Positions 44,969-53,803 of a stretch of DNA of 64,000 bases are shown piece after piece. Under the pieces are notes generated by a model. It did no database searches. It was not told the DNA's origin and was given only the letters and a program-made list of their open reading frames with translations. Source of the stretch: JAGREO01 sp020446285. Its GTDB lineage: Bacteria; Pseudomonadota; Alphaproteobacteria; Geminicoccales; Geminicoccaceae. Positions within the stretch are counted from its first letter, which is position 1. The number at the start of each line of letters is the position of its first letter. The stretch lies in contig JAWKVP010000003.1 in the NCBI GenBank assembly GCA_041398005.1, positions 310,001 through 374,000 of the forward strand. The letters are read 5' to 3'. The position numbers were made by a program, and so were the translations under genes.

Positions 44969-45340
44969 ATGTTGCGAAATCTGGTTTTCACGTCGCTCGC
45001 CGCGCTGGCCCTTTCCGTGGGCGCCGCGCATGCCGCGGGCGATGCCGCCAAAGGTGAAAAGGTCTTCCGCAAGTGCAAGGCCTGTCACGATGCCGAGAGC
45101 GAGAAGAACAAGGTCGGGCCGCATCTCGTCGGGATCATCGGGCGTCCCGCCGGCACTGTCGACGGCTTCAAATATTCGGACGCCATGGCCAATTCCGGCA
45201 TCACCTGGGATGCTGCGACCATCGACGCCTACATCGCCGAGCCCAAAACCTATGTCGAGGGCAACCGCATGGCCTTTCCCGGCCTGAAGAAGGAAGAGGA
45301 CCGGGCCGACGTGATCGCCTACCTCGAATCGCTTCAGTAG
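44969..45340 (+). CDS. Cytochrome c (c2-like)
   Basis: A 123-residue exported class I cytochrome c. The signal peptide ends near residue 22 (AHAAG), and the heme site is CKACH after KVFRK. The sixth-ligand methionine is probable in GNRMAFPGLKKEEDRADVIAYL. These soluble periplasmic carriers connect the bc1 complex to terminal oxidases. The ATG at 44969 follows AAGGAGG. The 290-nt gap upstream to yggS holds no recognised gene. Confidence 0.93.
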   Translation: MLRNLVFTSLAALALSVGAAHAAGDAAKGEKVFRKCKACHDAESEKNKVGPHLVGIIGRPAGTVDGFKYSDAMANSGITWDAATIDAYIAEPKTYVEGNRMAFPGLKKEEDRADVIAYLESLQ

Positions 45341-45369
45341 CAGCGCGGGCCGCTCCCGTTCGGACGGCA

Positions 45370-45654
45370 TTACGCCTGATCGACGATCTCATAGAGGGTC
45401 CGCGCCTCGCTCGCGGGCCCTCTTCGCGTTCCAAGCGACAGGATGCGGATCACCACCACGCTGTCCGGCCGGACGAGTGTCGCGACATCGCCCACCCGGA
45501 CGGCCTGATGCGGCTTGGTGACGAGCAGGTCGTTGAGACGGACGCGGCGCTTGCCGACGATCTCGGCAGCGATCTGGCGATGCCTGACGAAACGGGCGAA
45601 GAACAGCCACTTGTCGAGCCTGAGCGTTTCAGCGGGACCGGCTCCCCCCTTCAC
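45370..45654 (-). CDS. S4-domain RNA-binding protein (Hsp15-like)
   Basis: A 94-residue protein that is almost entirely an S4 domain: LRLDKWLFFARFVRHRQIAAEIV, then RVRLNDLLVTKPHQAVRVGD. Hsp15-type proteins bind 50S subunits with stalled peptidyl-tRNA. The start is GTG at 45654 after GAGAGGTGAGAG, 10 nt from the helicase stop, so the two genes are co-transcribed, as in many alphaproteobacteria. Confidence 0.85.
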   Translation of the reverse strand: MKGGAGPAETLRLDKWLFFARFVRHRQIAAEIVGKRRVRLNDLLVTKPHQAVRVGDVATLVRPDSVVVIRILSLGTRRGPASEARTLYEIVDQA

Positions 45655-45664
45655 CTCTCACCTC

Positions 45665-48199
45665 TCATGACGGATTGACCTTGAGCTGTGCCAGCGCGGC
45701 AAAGGGGGAATGGGAGGAGCCACCCGGACCGTTCATGGCCTTGCGCTTTCGTTCGACCGGACGCGGGCGCGGCTGACTGCGGCGGCGGCGGCGCGAGACC
45801 ATCGGTTCGTCGTCGACCATGGTGATGCGAAAGCCCAGCGCCGGCAGGATGGAGGTCAGGTCCGGCTTGCTCAGCCCGCCGATCGAGAGCATGTCCGCAT
45901 CGATGGCGAAACGCTCGGCATTGCGCGCGGCCGCCCGCAGCCTCGCCGCGAGCCGTTCGATCATGTCGACCCGAAGGGCGATGTCGCCGATCCGCATGTA
46001 GCCGAAGACGAGAGGAGATTGCGGAATTTCATCGCCGCGAAGATTGACCCGTCCCGGCGGCGGCGACCGGATCGCCTCTCCCTTGCCAAGTCCGTGCAGC
46101 AATGCGAGCGCTTCCACCGACGCCGGACGGATGAGCTCCGGCAGGTAGATGTTGAGCACGCCGAAGCGCAGGCCGAGCTTGCTCAGGATCTTGCGATCGG
46201 ACTCGCCCAGAGCCGCGAGCTGTTCGCCCGCATCCTCGACCGCCATGGTGCCGAGGGCCTCGACGATGCGATAGGCCAGACCGCGCGCCGCGCCACCGAG
46301 CGCCGTCCCCCGCGATGCCCGCTCGAGTGCCGCGAGCGGGCCGAGACGTTCCTCGAGCCAACGGTCCAGCCAGCGGCGAAGCCGCGCGCGGATGGCCTCC
46401 ACCTGCTGCCCCGAAAGGGCGTCACTGCCGAGGAACACACATTCGAGATCAAGAGGCCGGCTGCTCGCGGCCAGCTGCGCCACTTCCGCACCTTGCCAGA
46501 GCAGCCTGGTGCCGTCGAGCACCAGATCGCCATCCTCCGCCTCGACGATGCGGCGCGCACGCTCGTTGACCTCGCGCACGACCGCCTTTCGCGCGGCAGC
46601 GGTCAGCACGCGGCGTTCGACATCCTCCTCGACATCGACGAGGGTGAAACGGAACCCGTCCATCCGCCCGACGGGATGGTCATCCACCGAGACCTCGCCA
46701 TCCTCGGCGACCATGGCCTCCAGTTCTCCCTGTTCACGCATGGATCGCAACAATGCGGCCGTTCTCCTGTCCACGAATTTCTGCGTCAGACGCTCGTGCA
46801 GCGCATCCGACAGCCGATCCTCCACCTCGCGCGCCAGCCCCTGCCAGTGGCGCGGATCACGCAGCCAGGCATCGCGATGCGAAAGATAGGTCCAGGTGCG
46901 GATATGGGCGATCCGGTTGACCAGCGTGTCGATATCGCCATCCATGCGGTCGAGGCCGGCGATCATTCGCGCGACCCAGTCATCGGGCAGGACCCCGGCG
47001 GGTCCGGTCAGGTGATTGAACACGGTCGCCAGCAGCTGGATGTGCGCATCGGTGAGCATCTTGCGGAAATCGGGGATCTGGCAGACCTGCCAGAGAAGCC
47101 GTACGCGCTCCCGCCCGCTGGCCCGTTCGCGCACCTCGTCGCGCCGAGCGAGAATGGCGATGCTGCGGTCGTCGAGCGCATCGCGCACCTTGATGAGCCC
47201 CTCCGCCGGCGGTGGCCTGTCGAGGCTGGAGAGCAGCCGGTCGACCGAGGCGAAATCGAGATCCGTCGAGCGCCAGCGCAGCGCCTTGAGTGGCGGGAAG
47301 CTGTGCGTTTCCACGGCCTCCACCAGACGTTCATCCATGGCACCGGCGCGGGTGCTGGTGCCGAAGGTGCCATCGGCCATGTGGCGGCCGGCGCGGCCGG
47401 CGATCTGCGCGACCTCGGTGGCGAACAGGCGGCGGTTCTCACGTCCGTCGAACTTGGTGAGCTGGGCGAAGGTCACATGGGCCAGATCCATGTTGAGCCC
47501 CATGCCGATGGCATCGGTGGCCACCAGGTGATCGACCTCGCCTGACTGGTACATCGCCACCTGGGCATTGCGCGTGCGCGGGCTGAGCGCGCCGAGCACC
47601 ACCGCAGCCCCTCCGCGCTGACGCCGCAGGACCTCGGCGAACGTATAGACATCACCGGCGGTGAAGGCGACGATGGCGCTTCGCCGGGGAAGGCGGTTGA
47701 GCTTGAACTGTCCGGCGTGACTGAGGGTGGAAAAACGGGGCCGCGTGACGAGTTCGGCCGACGGCACCAGGCGCCTGAGCAGGGGCCGGATCGTGTCCGA
47801 GCCGAGAAACATCGTTTCGGCATAGCCGCGTGCGTTCAGCAGGCGGTCGGTGAAGACATGGCCGCGCTCGTAATCGGCGCAGAGCTGGATCTCGTCGACC
47901 GCGAGGAAGGCGACGGTCCGTTCCATCGGCATCGCCTCGACCGTGGCGATGACGTAGCGGGCATTGTCCGCACCGATCTTTTCCTCGCCGGTCATCAGCG
48001 AGACCGCCCGTTCCCCCTTGATCGCGACGATCCTGTCGTAGATTTCGCGGGCGAGAAGGCGCAGCGGAAAACCCATCATGCCGCTCTCGTGGGCCAGCAT
48101 GCGTTCCACCGCGAGATGGGTCTTGCCGGTGTTGGTCGGCCCGAGCACGGCGACGATGCGTCCGTCGGATCCGATGTTCGCAGGTACACTCGATCTCAT
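45665..48199 (-). CDS. SUV3-like DExH RNA helicase
   Basis: An 844-residue helicase of the mitochondrial SUV3 group found in alphaproteobacteria. Walker A is VLGPTNTGKTH, the DExH-like box is LAVDEIQLCADYERGHVF, and the C-terminal helicase half has ATDAIGMGLNMD and QIAGRAGRH. A basic C-terminal tail with RRRRRSQPRPRP may bind RNA. SUV3 unwinds RNA and works with exoribonucleases. The ATG at 48199 is preferred to a TTG at 48229. It precedes the S4 gene. Confidence 0.88.
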   Translation of the reverse strand: MRSSVPANIGSDGRIVAVLGPTNTGKTHLAVERMLAHESGMMGFPLRLLAREIYDRIVAIKGERAVSLMTGEEKIGADNARYVIATVEAMPMERTVAFLAVDEIQLCADYERGHVFTDRLLNARGYAETMFLGSDTIRPLLRRLVPSAELVTRPRFSTLSHAGQFKLNRLPRRSAIVAFTAGDVYTFAEVLRRQRGGAAVVLGALSPRTRNAQVAMYQSGEVDHLVATDAIGMGLNMDLAHVTFAQLTKFDGRENRRLFATEVAQIAGRAGRHMADGTFGTSTRAGAMDERLVEAVETHSFPPLKALRWRSTDLDFASVDRLLSSLDRPPPAEGLIKVRDALDDRSIAILARRDEVRERASGRERVRLLWQVCQIPDFRKMLTDAHIQLLATVFNHLTGPAGVLPDDWVARMIAGLDRMDGDIDTLVNRIAHIRTWTYLSHRDAWLRDPRHWQGLAREVEDRLSDALHERLTQKFVDRRTAALLRSMREQGELEAMVAEDGEVSVDDHPVGRMDGFRFTLVDVEEDVERRVLTAAARKAVVREVNERARRIVEAEDGDLVLDGTRLLWQGAEVAQLAASSRPLDLECVFLGSDALSGQQVEAIRARLRRWLDRWLEERLGPLAALERASRGTALGGAARGLAYRIVEALGTMAVEDAGEQLAALGESDRKILSKLGLRFGVLNIYLPELIRPASVEALALLHGLGKGEAIRSPPPGRVNLRGDEIPQSPLVFGYMRIGDIALRVDMIERLAARLRAAARNAERFAIDADMLSIGGLSKPDLTSILPALGFRITMVDDEPMVSRRRRRSQPRPRPVERKRKAMNGPGGSSHSPFAALAQLKVNPS

Positions 48200-48265
48200 G
48201 CGCCGATGATTGCCATTTCCAGGAGGCAAAGCAAGGCTAGCGGCCGACCGGTGACAGTACGATGA

Positions 48266-49483
48266 TCAGGGAATGACCGGATTTTCGACCTTGACCGGGC
48301 GGAATCCGGCGGGGCGCAGGGCCCTGCGGGCGAAGAGCGGAATGACGATCAGCAACACCGCACCCGTGGCGAGAGCGACGCGAAGACTGGTGGCGCTGGC
48401 AAGAAAGCCGATCAGCGCCGGGCCGGTGAGCGCGCCGCCATAGCCGGCGGTGGCAACTGCTGCCACCCCGGTTCCGCTGCCGAAACCGGGCATCGATCCG
48501 CCGGCGGAAAAGAGGATAGGAACGATGTTGGCGACACCGAATCCAACGAGCGCATAGCCCAGAAACGCCGTTGGGATCCCCTGCGGCAGGAGGGCCGTGG
48601 CGAATCCTGAAATCGCCAGAAGGGCACTGACACGCAGCACCGAAAGGCGGCCGAAGCGGGCGATGATGCGATCGCCGAGGAAACGACCGACGGCCATCGC
48701 ACCGGCGAACACGCCAAAACCGAAGGCAGCGACGGCTTCCCCGCTCGAAAGTGATTCGCGCAGATAGACCGCCGCCCAGTCGATCATCGAGCCTTCCGCC
48801 AGAAAACCCACCAGCGCCATCAGCGCCACCGGCAGGAGCGGTCCGGTCGGCAATGCCAGCGCGACACCGCCGCCCGTGCCATGGCCGGCGCCGTCATTCT
48901 CGACGGAGGCGGGCAACAGGCTCCGGCCGACCTGGAGCAGGGCGACGAACAGCAGCAGGGACACCGCGACGAGATTGGCCTGCAGGCCGAAGCCGAGCGT
49001 GAGGCTACCGCCAACCAGCACCGCCGCGACGATCCCCCCAAGGCTGAAACAGCCGTGCAGCATGGACATGACCGGCCGCGCCAGCTGCCGTTCGACGGCA
49101 AGCCCGTGCGCGTTCATCGCGACATCCATGATACCGTTGCTGGTCCCGAGCAGGAAGGCCGCGACCAGAAGCGATGACCAGGAGGGCACGAAGGCCGACA
49201 ATGGCAGCACCATCGCCATCACCAGCCCGCTCCAGAGCGTGAGCCCACGACTGCCCCTGCGGTCGATGAAGGGGCCGGCGAGCACCATCGCCAGCACCGC
49301 CCCGCCGCCCATGACCAGAAGCGCAAGCCCGAGTTGCGCCTCGTCGATGGCAAGACGCGCCTTGATCGACGGAAGATTGGCCGCCCAGCTTCCAAGCGCC
49401 ATCCCGTTCAGCAGGAACACCGCGGCAATGCCACGATGCGCCGCCGCAATATCCACCGTGGACACCGTGCCGGAACGATCCAA
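48266..49483 (-). CDS. MFS transporter
   Basis: A 405-residue major facilitator with about 12 helices. The N-terminal LLNGMALGSWAANLPSIKARLAIDEAQLG and FIDRRGSRGL loop are typical of the fucose/sugar-like or YbjJ-like MFS proteins. The substrate is unknown. A TTG start at 49483 follows GGAGGGAG and lies 2 nt after the gph stop, so the two are translated together. Confidence 0.8.
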   Translation of the reverse strand: MDRSGTVSTVDIAAAHRGIAAVFLLNGMALGSWAANLPSIKARLAIDEAQLGLALLVMGGGAVLAMVLAGPFIDRRGSRGLTLWSGLVMAMVLPLSAFVPSWSSLLVAAFLLGTSNGIMDVAMNAHGLAVERQLARPVMSMLHGCFSLGGIVAAVLVGGSLTLGFGLQANLVAVSLLLFVALLQVGRSLLPASVENDGAGHGTGGGVALALPTGPLLPVALMALVGFLAEGSMIDWAAVYLRESLSSGEAVAAFGFGVFAGAMAVGRFLGDRIIARFGRLSVLRVSALLAISGFATALLPQGIPTAFLGYALVGFGVANIVPILFSAGGSMPGFGSGTGVAAVATAGYGGALTGPALIGFLASATSLRVALATGAVLLIVIPLFARRALRPAGFRPVKVENPVIP

Positions 49484-49485
49484 GC

Positions 49486-50175
49486 TCAGCTCCCTCCATC
49501 CCGATGCCCGATCCCGTCGTCGAGCATGTCGCCAAGCCTGTCAAAGGAAGCGAAAACGAACGCCGCGTCGAACGCCTCCACCGGCTTCCCGCGATAGCCG
49601 CCGGCAAAGAGGGCGAACGGAATGCCCGCCGCCGCCGCGGTGGCCTCATCGGTCTCGCTGTCGCCGACGAAGAGCGCGCCTGCCGGTGCGACACCGAGTT
49701 GCGCAAGACAGTGAATGAGCGGTGCCGGATCGGGCTTGAGCTGTGGCAGCAGGCCACCACCGACGGTCAGTTCGACAAAACGGTTCAGCCCGAGACGTTG
49801 CACGACATCGACCGCCAGCTCATGCGGTTTGTTGGTACAGATGGCGAGCTTGCGGCCGGAGCGCCGCAAGCCGGCGAGCGCCTCGGGAACACCCCGATAG
49901 GTGCGCGTCAGATCGGCGGAATGCTCGCTGTAACGGCGCTCGAACAGGGCGAGCGCCGCGAGGCTTTCCGCCGCCTCGTCCGGAACCCCGCCGGTCGCCT
50001 TCAGCGAGCGTTCGACCAGCTTGCGGACGCCGTTTCCGACAAAGGAGATCACGACCTCCAGTGCAAGCTGTTCTCGTCCGAGCTCACGAAGCATGGCATT
50101 CGCCGCGGCATGGAGATCGGGAGCACTGTCGACCAGCGTGCCGTCGAGATCGAAGACGACCGCGTCGATCCTCAA
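49486..50175 (-). CDS. gph: Phosphoglycolate phosphatase-type HAD hydrolase
   Basis: A 229-residue HAD-family phosphatase. Motif I is VVFDLDGTLVDSAPDL, motif II is LAICTNKPHELA, and motifs III/IV are LKPDPAPL and FVGDSETDEATAAAAG. Gph removes phosphoglycolate made during DNA repair or by Rubisco. The TTG at 50175 overlaps the leuC stop (TTGA) and places motif I at residue 6. There is no ATG before the motif. Confidence 0.88.
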   Translation of the reverse strand: MRIDAVVFDLDGTLVDSAPDLHAAANAMLRELGREQLALEVVISFVGNGVRKLVERSLKATGGVPDEAAESLAALALFERRYSEHSADLTRTYRGVPEALAGLRRSGRKLAICTNKPHELAVDVVQRLGLNRFVELTVGGGLLPQLKPDPAPLIHCLAQLGVAPAGALFVGDSETDEATAAAAGIPFALFAGGYRGKPVEAFDAAFVFASFDRLGDMLDDGIGHRDGGS

Positions 50176-51572
50176 AGCGTGCGAACGTCGGTGAGCTTGC
50201 CGGTGATCGCGGCGGCGACTGCCATTTCGGGACTGACCAGATGGGTCCTGCCCAGCCGGCCCTGGCGTCCCTCGAAATTGCGATTGGAGGTGGACGCGCA
50301 GCGCTCGCCGGGAACGAGCTGGTCCGGGTTCATGCCGAGACACATGGAGCATCCCGCTTCCCGCCACTCGAAGCCGGCTTCCCTGAAGATGCTGTCGAGC
50401 CCCTCCTCTTCGGCCTGCGCCTTGACGAGGCCGGAACCGGGAACAACCATCGCCCGCACGCTGTCGGCAACCTTCCGTCCCGCGAGGATCTTCGCCGCGG
50501 CGCGCAGGTCCTCGATCCGGCCATTGGTGCAGGATCCCAGAAACACGCGCTCGATCGTCACATCGGTGAGCGGCGTGCCGGGCTCGAGGCCCATATAGGC
50601 AAGCGAGCGCTCGACCGCCTTGCGCCGTCCCTCGTCCCCGATCGATGCCGGATCGGGGACGGTGGCGGAAATGCCGGCGACATCCTGCGGCGAGGTTCCC
50701 CATGTCACCTGGGGCTCGATCTCCTCCGCCTCGAGCCGGATCTCGCTGTCATAGACCGCCCCCTCGTCCGACGGCAGGGTCTTCCAGAAGGCGACCGCCT
50801 GTTCGAACGCGCCCGCCTTGGGCGCCTTCGGCCTGCCCCGGATATAGTCGAAGGTGGTCTCGTCGGGTGCGATCAGACCGGCGCGGGCACCCGCCTCGAT
50901 GGACATGTTGCAGATGGTCATGCGACCTTCCATGGAAAACCCGCGCACGACGTTGCCGGCATATTCGATCACATGCCCCGTTCCGCCGGCGGTGCCGATC
51001 CTGCCGATGATCGCAAGGATCACGTCCTTGGCCGTCACCCCCTTGCCGAGCTCGCCCTCGACCGTGATGCGCATGTTCTTCGGCCGCGACTGGATCAGCG
51101 TCTGCGTCGCCAGCACATGTTCCACCTCGCTGGTGCCAATGCCGAAGGCGAGCGAGCCGAAGGCGCCATGCGTGGCGGTGTGACTATCACCGCAGACGAT
51201 GGTCATGCCCGGAAGAGTGAACCCCTGCTCCGGGCCGATGATGTGGACAATGCCCTGGCGGATGTCGAAATGGTCGTAGCATTCTATGCCGAATTCTTTT
51301 GCATTGTTCTGCAATGCCTCGACCTGAATACGCGCCACCTCGTCCTTTATACCCTTGGTGCGGTCAGGATCCGTCGGCACGTTGTGATCGACGACGGCCA
51401 GCGTCGCCTCGGGGCGCCGAACCTTGCGGCCGCTCTGGCGGAGTCCCTCGAACGCCTGCGGACTGGTGACTTCGTGCACCAGATGACGGTCGATATAGAT
51501 CAGGCAGGTTCCGTCCTCCTGTCTGTCGACCAGATGAGCATCCCAGATCTTGTCGAAAAGGGTCTTGGCCAT
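50172..51572 (-). CDS. leuC: 3-isopropylmalate dehydratase large subunit
   Basis: A 466-residue aconitase-family enzyme isomerising isopropylmalate in leucine synthesis. Conserved elements include VDHNVPT, VCGDSHTATHGAFGSLAFGIG, the cluster cysteines in VFLGSCTNGR and AGCSMCLGMNPDQL, and EQGFTLPG. The ATG at 51572 follows GGGGAGAACAGGG. The small subunit LeuD, usually next in line, is not adjacent; gph overlaps the end instead. Confidence 0.96.
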   Translation of the reverse strand: MAKTLFDKIWDAHLVDRQEDGTCLIYIDRHLVHEVTSPQAFEGLRQSGRKVRRPEATLAVVDHNVPTDPDRTKGIKDEVARIQVEALQNNAKEFGIECYDHFDIRQGIVHIIGPEQGFTLPGMTIVCGDSHTATHGAFGSLAFGIGTSEVEHVLATQTLIQSRPKNMRITVEGELGKGVTAKDVILAIIGRIGTAGGTGHVIEYAGNVVRGFSMEGRMTICNMSIEAGARAGLIAPDETTFDYIRGRPKAPKAGAFEQAVAFWKTLPSDEGAVYDSEIRLEAEEIEPQVTWGTSPQDVAGISATVPDPASIGDEGRRKAVERSLAYMGLEPGTPLTDVTIERVFLGSCTNGRIEDLRAAAKILAGRKVADSVRAMVVPGSGLVKAQAEEEGLDSIFREAGFEWREAGCSMCLGMNPDQLVPGERCASTSNRNFEGRQGRLGRTHLVSPEMAVAAAITGKLTDVRTL

Positions 51573-51644
51573 CGTTCCCTGTTCTCCCCGAGGCATCTGC
51601 AGCTTGCCGTTGCGACCGCCGGCGGCGACCGGCACGAACGAGCG

Positions 51645-52073
51645 TCAGGATTCCGTTTGCTGTTCCGGAGCCGCGGCGGCACTCACGACGCCGGCACCGG
51701 CGGCGCCCGGACGATCATCGCGACGCTCGGTGATGCGGGCGGCCTTGCCACGCAGGGCGCGCAGGTAATAGAGCTTCGCCCGGCGCACCTTGCCCTTGCG
51801 GACGACCTGGATGCTGTCGATGCGCGGGCTATAGAGCGGAAACACACGCTCGACGCCCTCGCCATAGGAAATCTTGCGGACGGTGAACGAACTGTTCATG
51901 CCACGGTTGCGGCGGGCGATGCACACACCCTCGAAGGCCTGCACGCGCTCGCGATTGCCCTCGATGACCCGTACATTGACACGCAGCGTGTCGCCGGCGC
52001 GAAACTCGGGAACGGGGCGCTCGCCGGTCAACTGCTCGATCTGCTGCTGCTCGATCTTTTCGATGATGTTCAT
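51645..52073 (-). CDS. rplS: Ribosomal protein L19
   Basis: A 142-residue L19 with the conserved RAGDTLRVNVRVIEGNRERVQ and RRAKLYYLRALRGKAARI segments; it bridges the subunits of the 70S ribosome. A 25-residue Ala/Pro-rich C-terminal tail extends the common 115-120-residue length, as in other alphaproteobacteria. Confidence 0.97.
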   Translation of the reverse strand: MNIIEKIEQQQIEQLTGERPVPEFRAGDTLRVNVRVIEGNRERVQAFEGVCIARRNRGMNSSFTVRKISYGEGVERVFPLYSPRIDSIQVVRKGKVRRAKLYYLRALRGKAARITERRDDRPGAAGAGVVSAAAAPEQQTES

Positions 52074-52136
52074 CGCATCCTCACTTCAGCGATGCCGACA
52101 GGCCGGAATCGGGGACTCCGGCCATCGGACCTGGTT

Positions 52137-52862
52137 TCAACTCGCGTTCTTCAGAAGGTCCGGCCGCCGCTCGCGCGTCGACTGGAGCGCCATCTCCATG
52201 CGCCACGCCCGGATACGGGCGTGATTGCCGGACAGCAGCACCTCGGGCACCTTGCGCCCGTCCCAGAGCTGCGGTCTTGTATACTGTGGATATTCGAGAA
52301 GGCCAGAGCTGAAGCTCTCCTCGACGACAGATTCCCGGCGGCCGACCACACCCGGAAGCAACCTGACGACCGCATCGAGAAGGATCATCGCCGCGAGCTC
52401 GCCTCCCGAAAGCACGAAATCGCCGACGGAGACCTCGAAAAAGCCCTTGGCCTCGATGGCCCGCTGATCGACCCCCTCGTAACGCCCGCAAAGGGCGACA
52501 ATTCCGGGCGCGGACGCGAACGTCTCGACCATCGGCTGATCGAGCGGACGGCCGCGCGGCGTGAGGAAGACGAGCGGCCGCGAATCGCCGGCAGGATGGG
52601 CGAAATCCACCGCCGCGCCGATGACGTCCGGACGCATCACCATCCCCGCACCGCCGCCGAACGGCGTGTCGTCGACACTCTTGTGCCGGTCGCGCGTGAA
52701 GTCGCGCAGGTTGATCGCGTCGAGCGACCAGCGCTCATCGTCCAGCGCCTTGCCCGAAAGCGCCATGCCGAGCGGCCCCGGAAACATTTCCGGAAAGATC
52801 GTGAGCACGCTCGCGCGCCAGGGCACCCCCGGCAGCGACATGTCCGCATTGCGTCCGTTCAT
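52137..52862 (-). CDS. trmD: tRNA (guanine-37-N1)-methyltransferase
   Basis: A 241-residue SPOUT methyltransferase that modifies G37 to prevent frameshifting. VLTIFPEMFPGPL, DTPFGGGAGMVMRPDVI and the knotted SAM site VALCGRYEGVDQRAIE with SVGDFVLSGGELAAM are conserved. It overlaps rimM by 4 bp and is followed by rplS. Confidence 0.96.
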   Translation of the reverse strand: MNGRNADMSLPGVPWRASVLTIFPEMFPGPLGMALSGKALDDERWSLDAINLRDFTRDRHKSVDDTPFGGGAGMVMRPDVIGAAVDFAHPAGDSRPLVFLTPRGRPLDQPMVETFASAPGIVALCGRYEGVDQRAIEAKGFFEVSVGDFVLSGGELAAMILLDAVVRLLPGVVGRRESVVEESFSSGLLEYPQYTRPQLWDGRKVPEVLLSGNHARIRAWRMEMALQSTRERRPDLLKNAS

Positions 52863-53380
52863 GACGCCTCCACCAGCACGGTCTCGGCAATCGTCACCGT
52901 TCCCGCCACGAGATCGATCGCCGGCACATGCCGCTCGGTGAACGGCAGCATCGTCTCGCGACCCTCCGCATCCTCGTAGACGAGAATCTCGCCGGCGCCG
53001 AAATCCTGCAGCGCCGTGACCCGGCCGACCGTGCCGCCATCCGGCCCGAGGACCGATAGGCCGACCAGATCGCCCTCGTAGAACTCGTTCTCATCCGTCT
53101 GCGGCAGACGCCCGCGCGGCACAAACAGCTCCCGACCGCGCAGCGCCTCGGCGGCGTTGCGGTCGCGAATGCCCTCGGCCTCGACGACGACGCCACCCTT
53201 GACCGGACCGATCACCCGTATCTCGAAGAGACGCTGTCCGCCCGAATCGAATAGCGGACCGTAATCGCCGACGCTTTGCGGATCCTCGGTGAAGCAGCGG
53301 AGTTTCAGCGCACCGCGAACGCCATGCGCCGTCGCCACGGCGGCGAGACGCACGAGATCGTCGGCTTGGATGCGCTGCAT
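52859..53380 (-). CDS. rimM: Ribosome maturation factor RimM
   Basis: A 173-residue 30S maturation factor that binds S19. Its RimM N-terminal barrel has VRLAAVATAHGVRGALKLRCF and the PRC-like C-terminal part DLVGLSVLGPDGGTVGRVTAL. The ATG at 53380 is used; the frame stays open upstream over the rpsP end without homology. It stands between rpsP and trmD, as usual. Confidence 0.94.
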   Translation of the reverse strand: MQRIQADDLVRLAAVATAHGVRGALKLRCFTEDPQSVGDYGPLFDSGGQRLFEIRVIGPVKGGVVVEAEGIRDRNAAEALRGRELFVPRGRLPQTDENEFYEGDLVGLSVLGPDGGTVGRVTALQDFGAGEILVYEDAEGRETMLPFTERHVPAIDLVAGTVTIAETVLVEAS

Positions 53381-53411
53381 GTATCGTGACCCGTCACGAG
53401 GCTGGCGGGGC

Positions 53412-53753
53412 TCAGGCCCCGGCCGCTTCCGCCTCGGCCTTCGCCTTCGCGGCGGCGATGGCGGCCGCGCGCTTGCCGGTGCCGCGCTGGCGCGTGGCGC
53501 CGGGGAGAATGCCGGCCCTGTCGAGGAAACGGGCGACACGGTCGCTCACCTGCGCGCCATGGCCGAGATAGTGGCGGATGCGCTCTTCGTCGAGCACGAT
53601 GCGCTGGTCATTGTCGTCGGGCAGCAGCGGATTGTAGCTGCCGACCTTCTCGATGAAGCGTCCGTCGCGCGCATTGCGCGAATCGGCGGCGACGATGCGG
53701 TAATAGGGGCGCTTCTTGGTGCCGCCGCGTGCAAGCCTGATACGAACCGTCAT
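53412..53753 (-). CDS. rpsP: Ribosomal protein S16
   Basis: A 113-residue S16 starting MTVRIRLARGGTKKRPYYRIV and containing GRFIEKVGSYNPLLP. A 30-residue Ala/Lys/Glu-rich tail follows the conserved 80-residue core, as in many alphaproteobacteria. It lies between ffh and rimM. Confidence 0.96.
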   Translation of the reverse strand: MTVRIRLARGGTKKRPYYRIVAADSRNARDGRFIEKVGSYNPLLPDDNDQRIVLDEERIRHYLGHGAQVSDRVARFLDRAGILPGATRQRGTGKRAAAIAAAKAKAEAEAAGA

Positions 53754-53803
53754 GTTTCTCCCAAACCCGATGGATGAGACCCGTTGAATGATGTGCGAAC
53801 CGT

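Noticed and set aside
49743..52979. A very long open plus-strand frame opposite gph, leuC, rplS and trmD
   Set aside because: The minus strand holds well-conserved genes throughout, and the plus frame shows no conserved motif.
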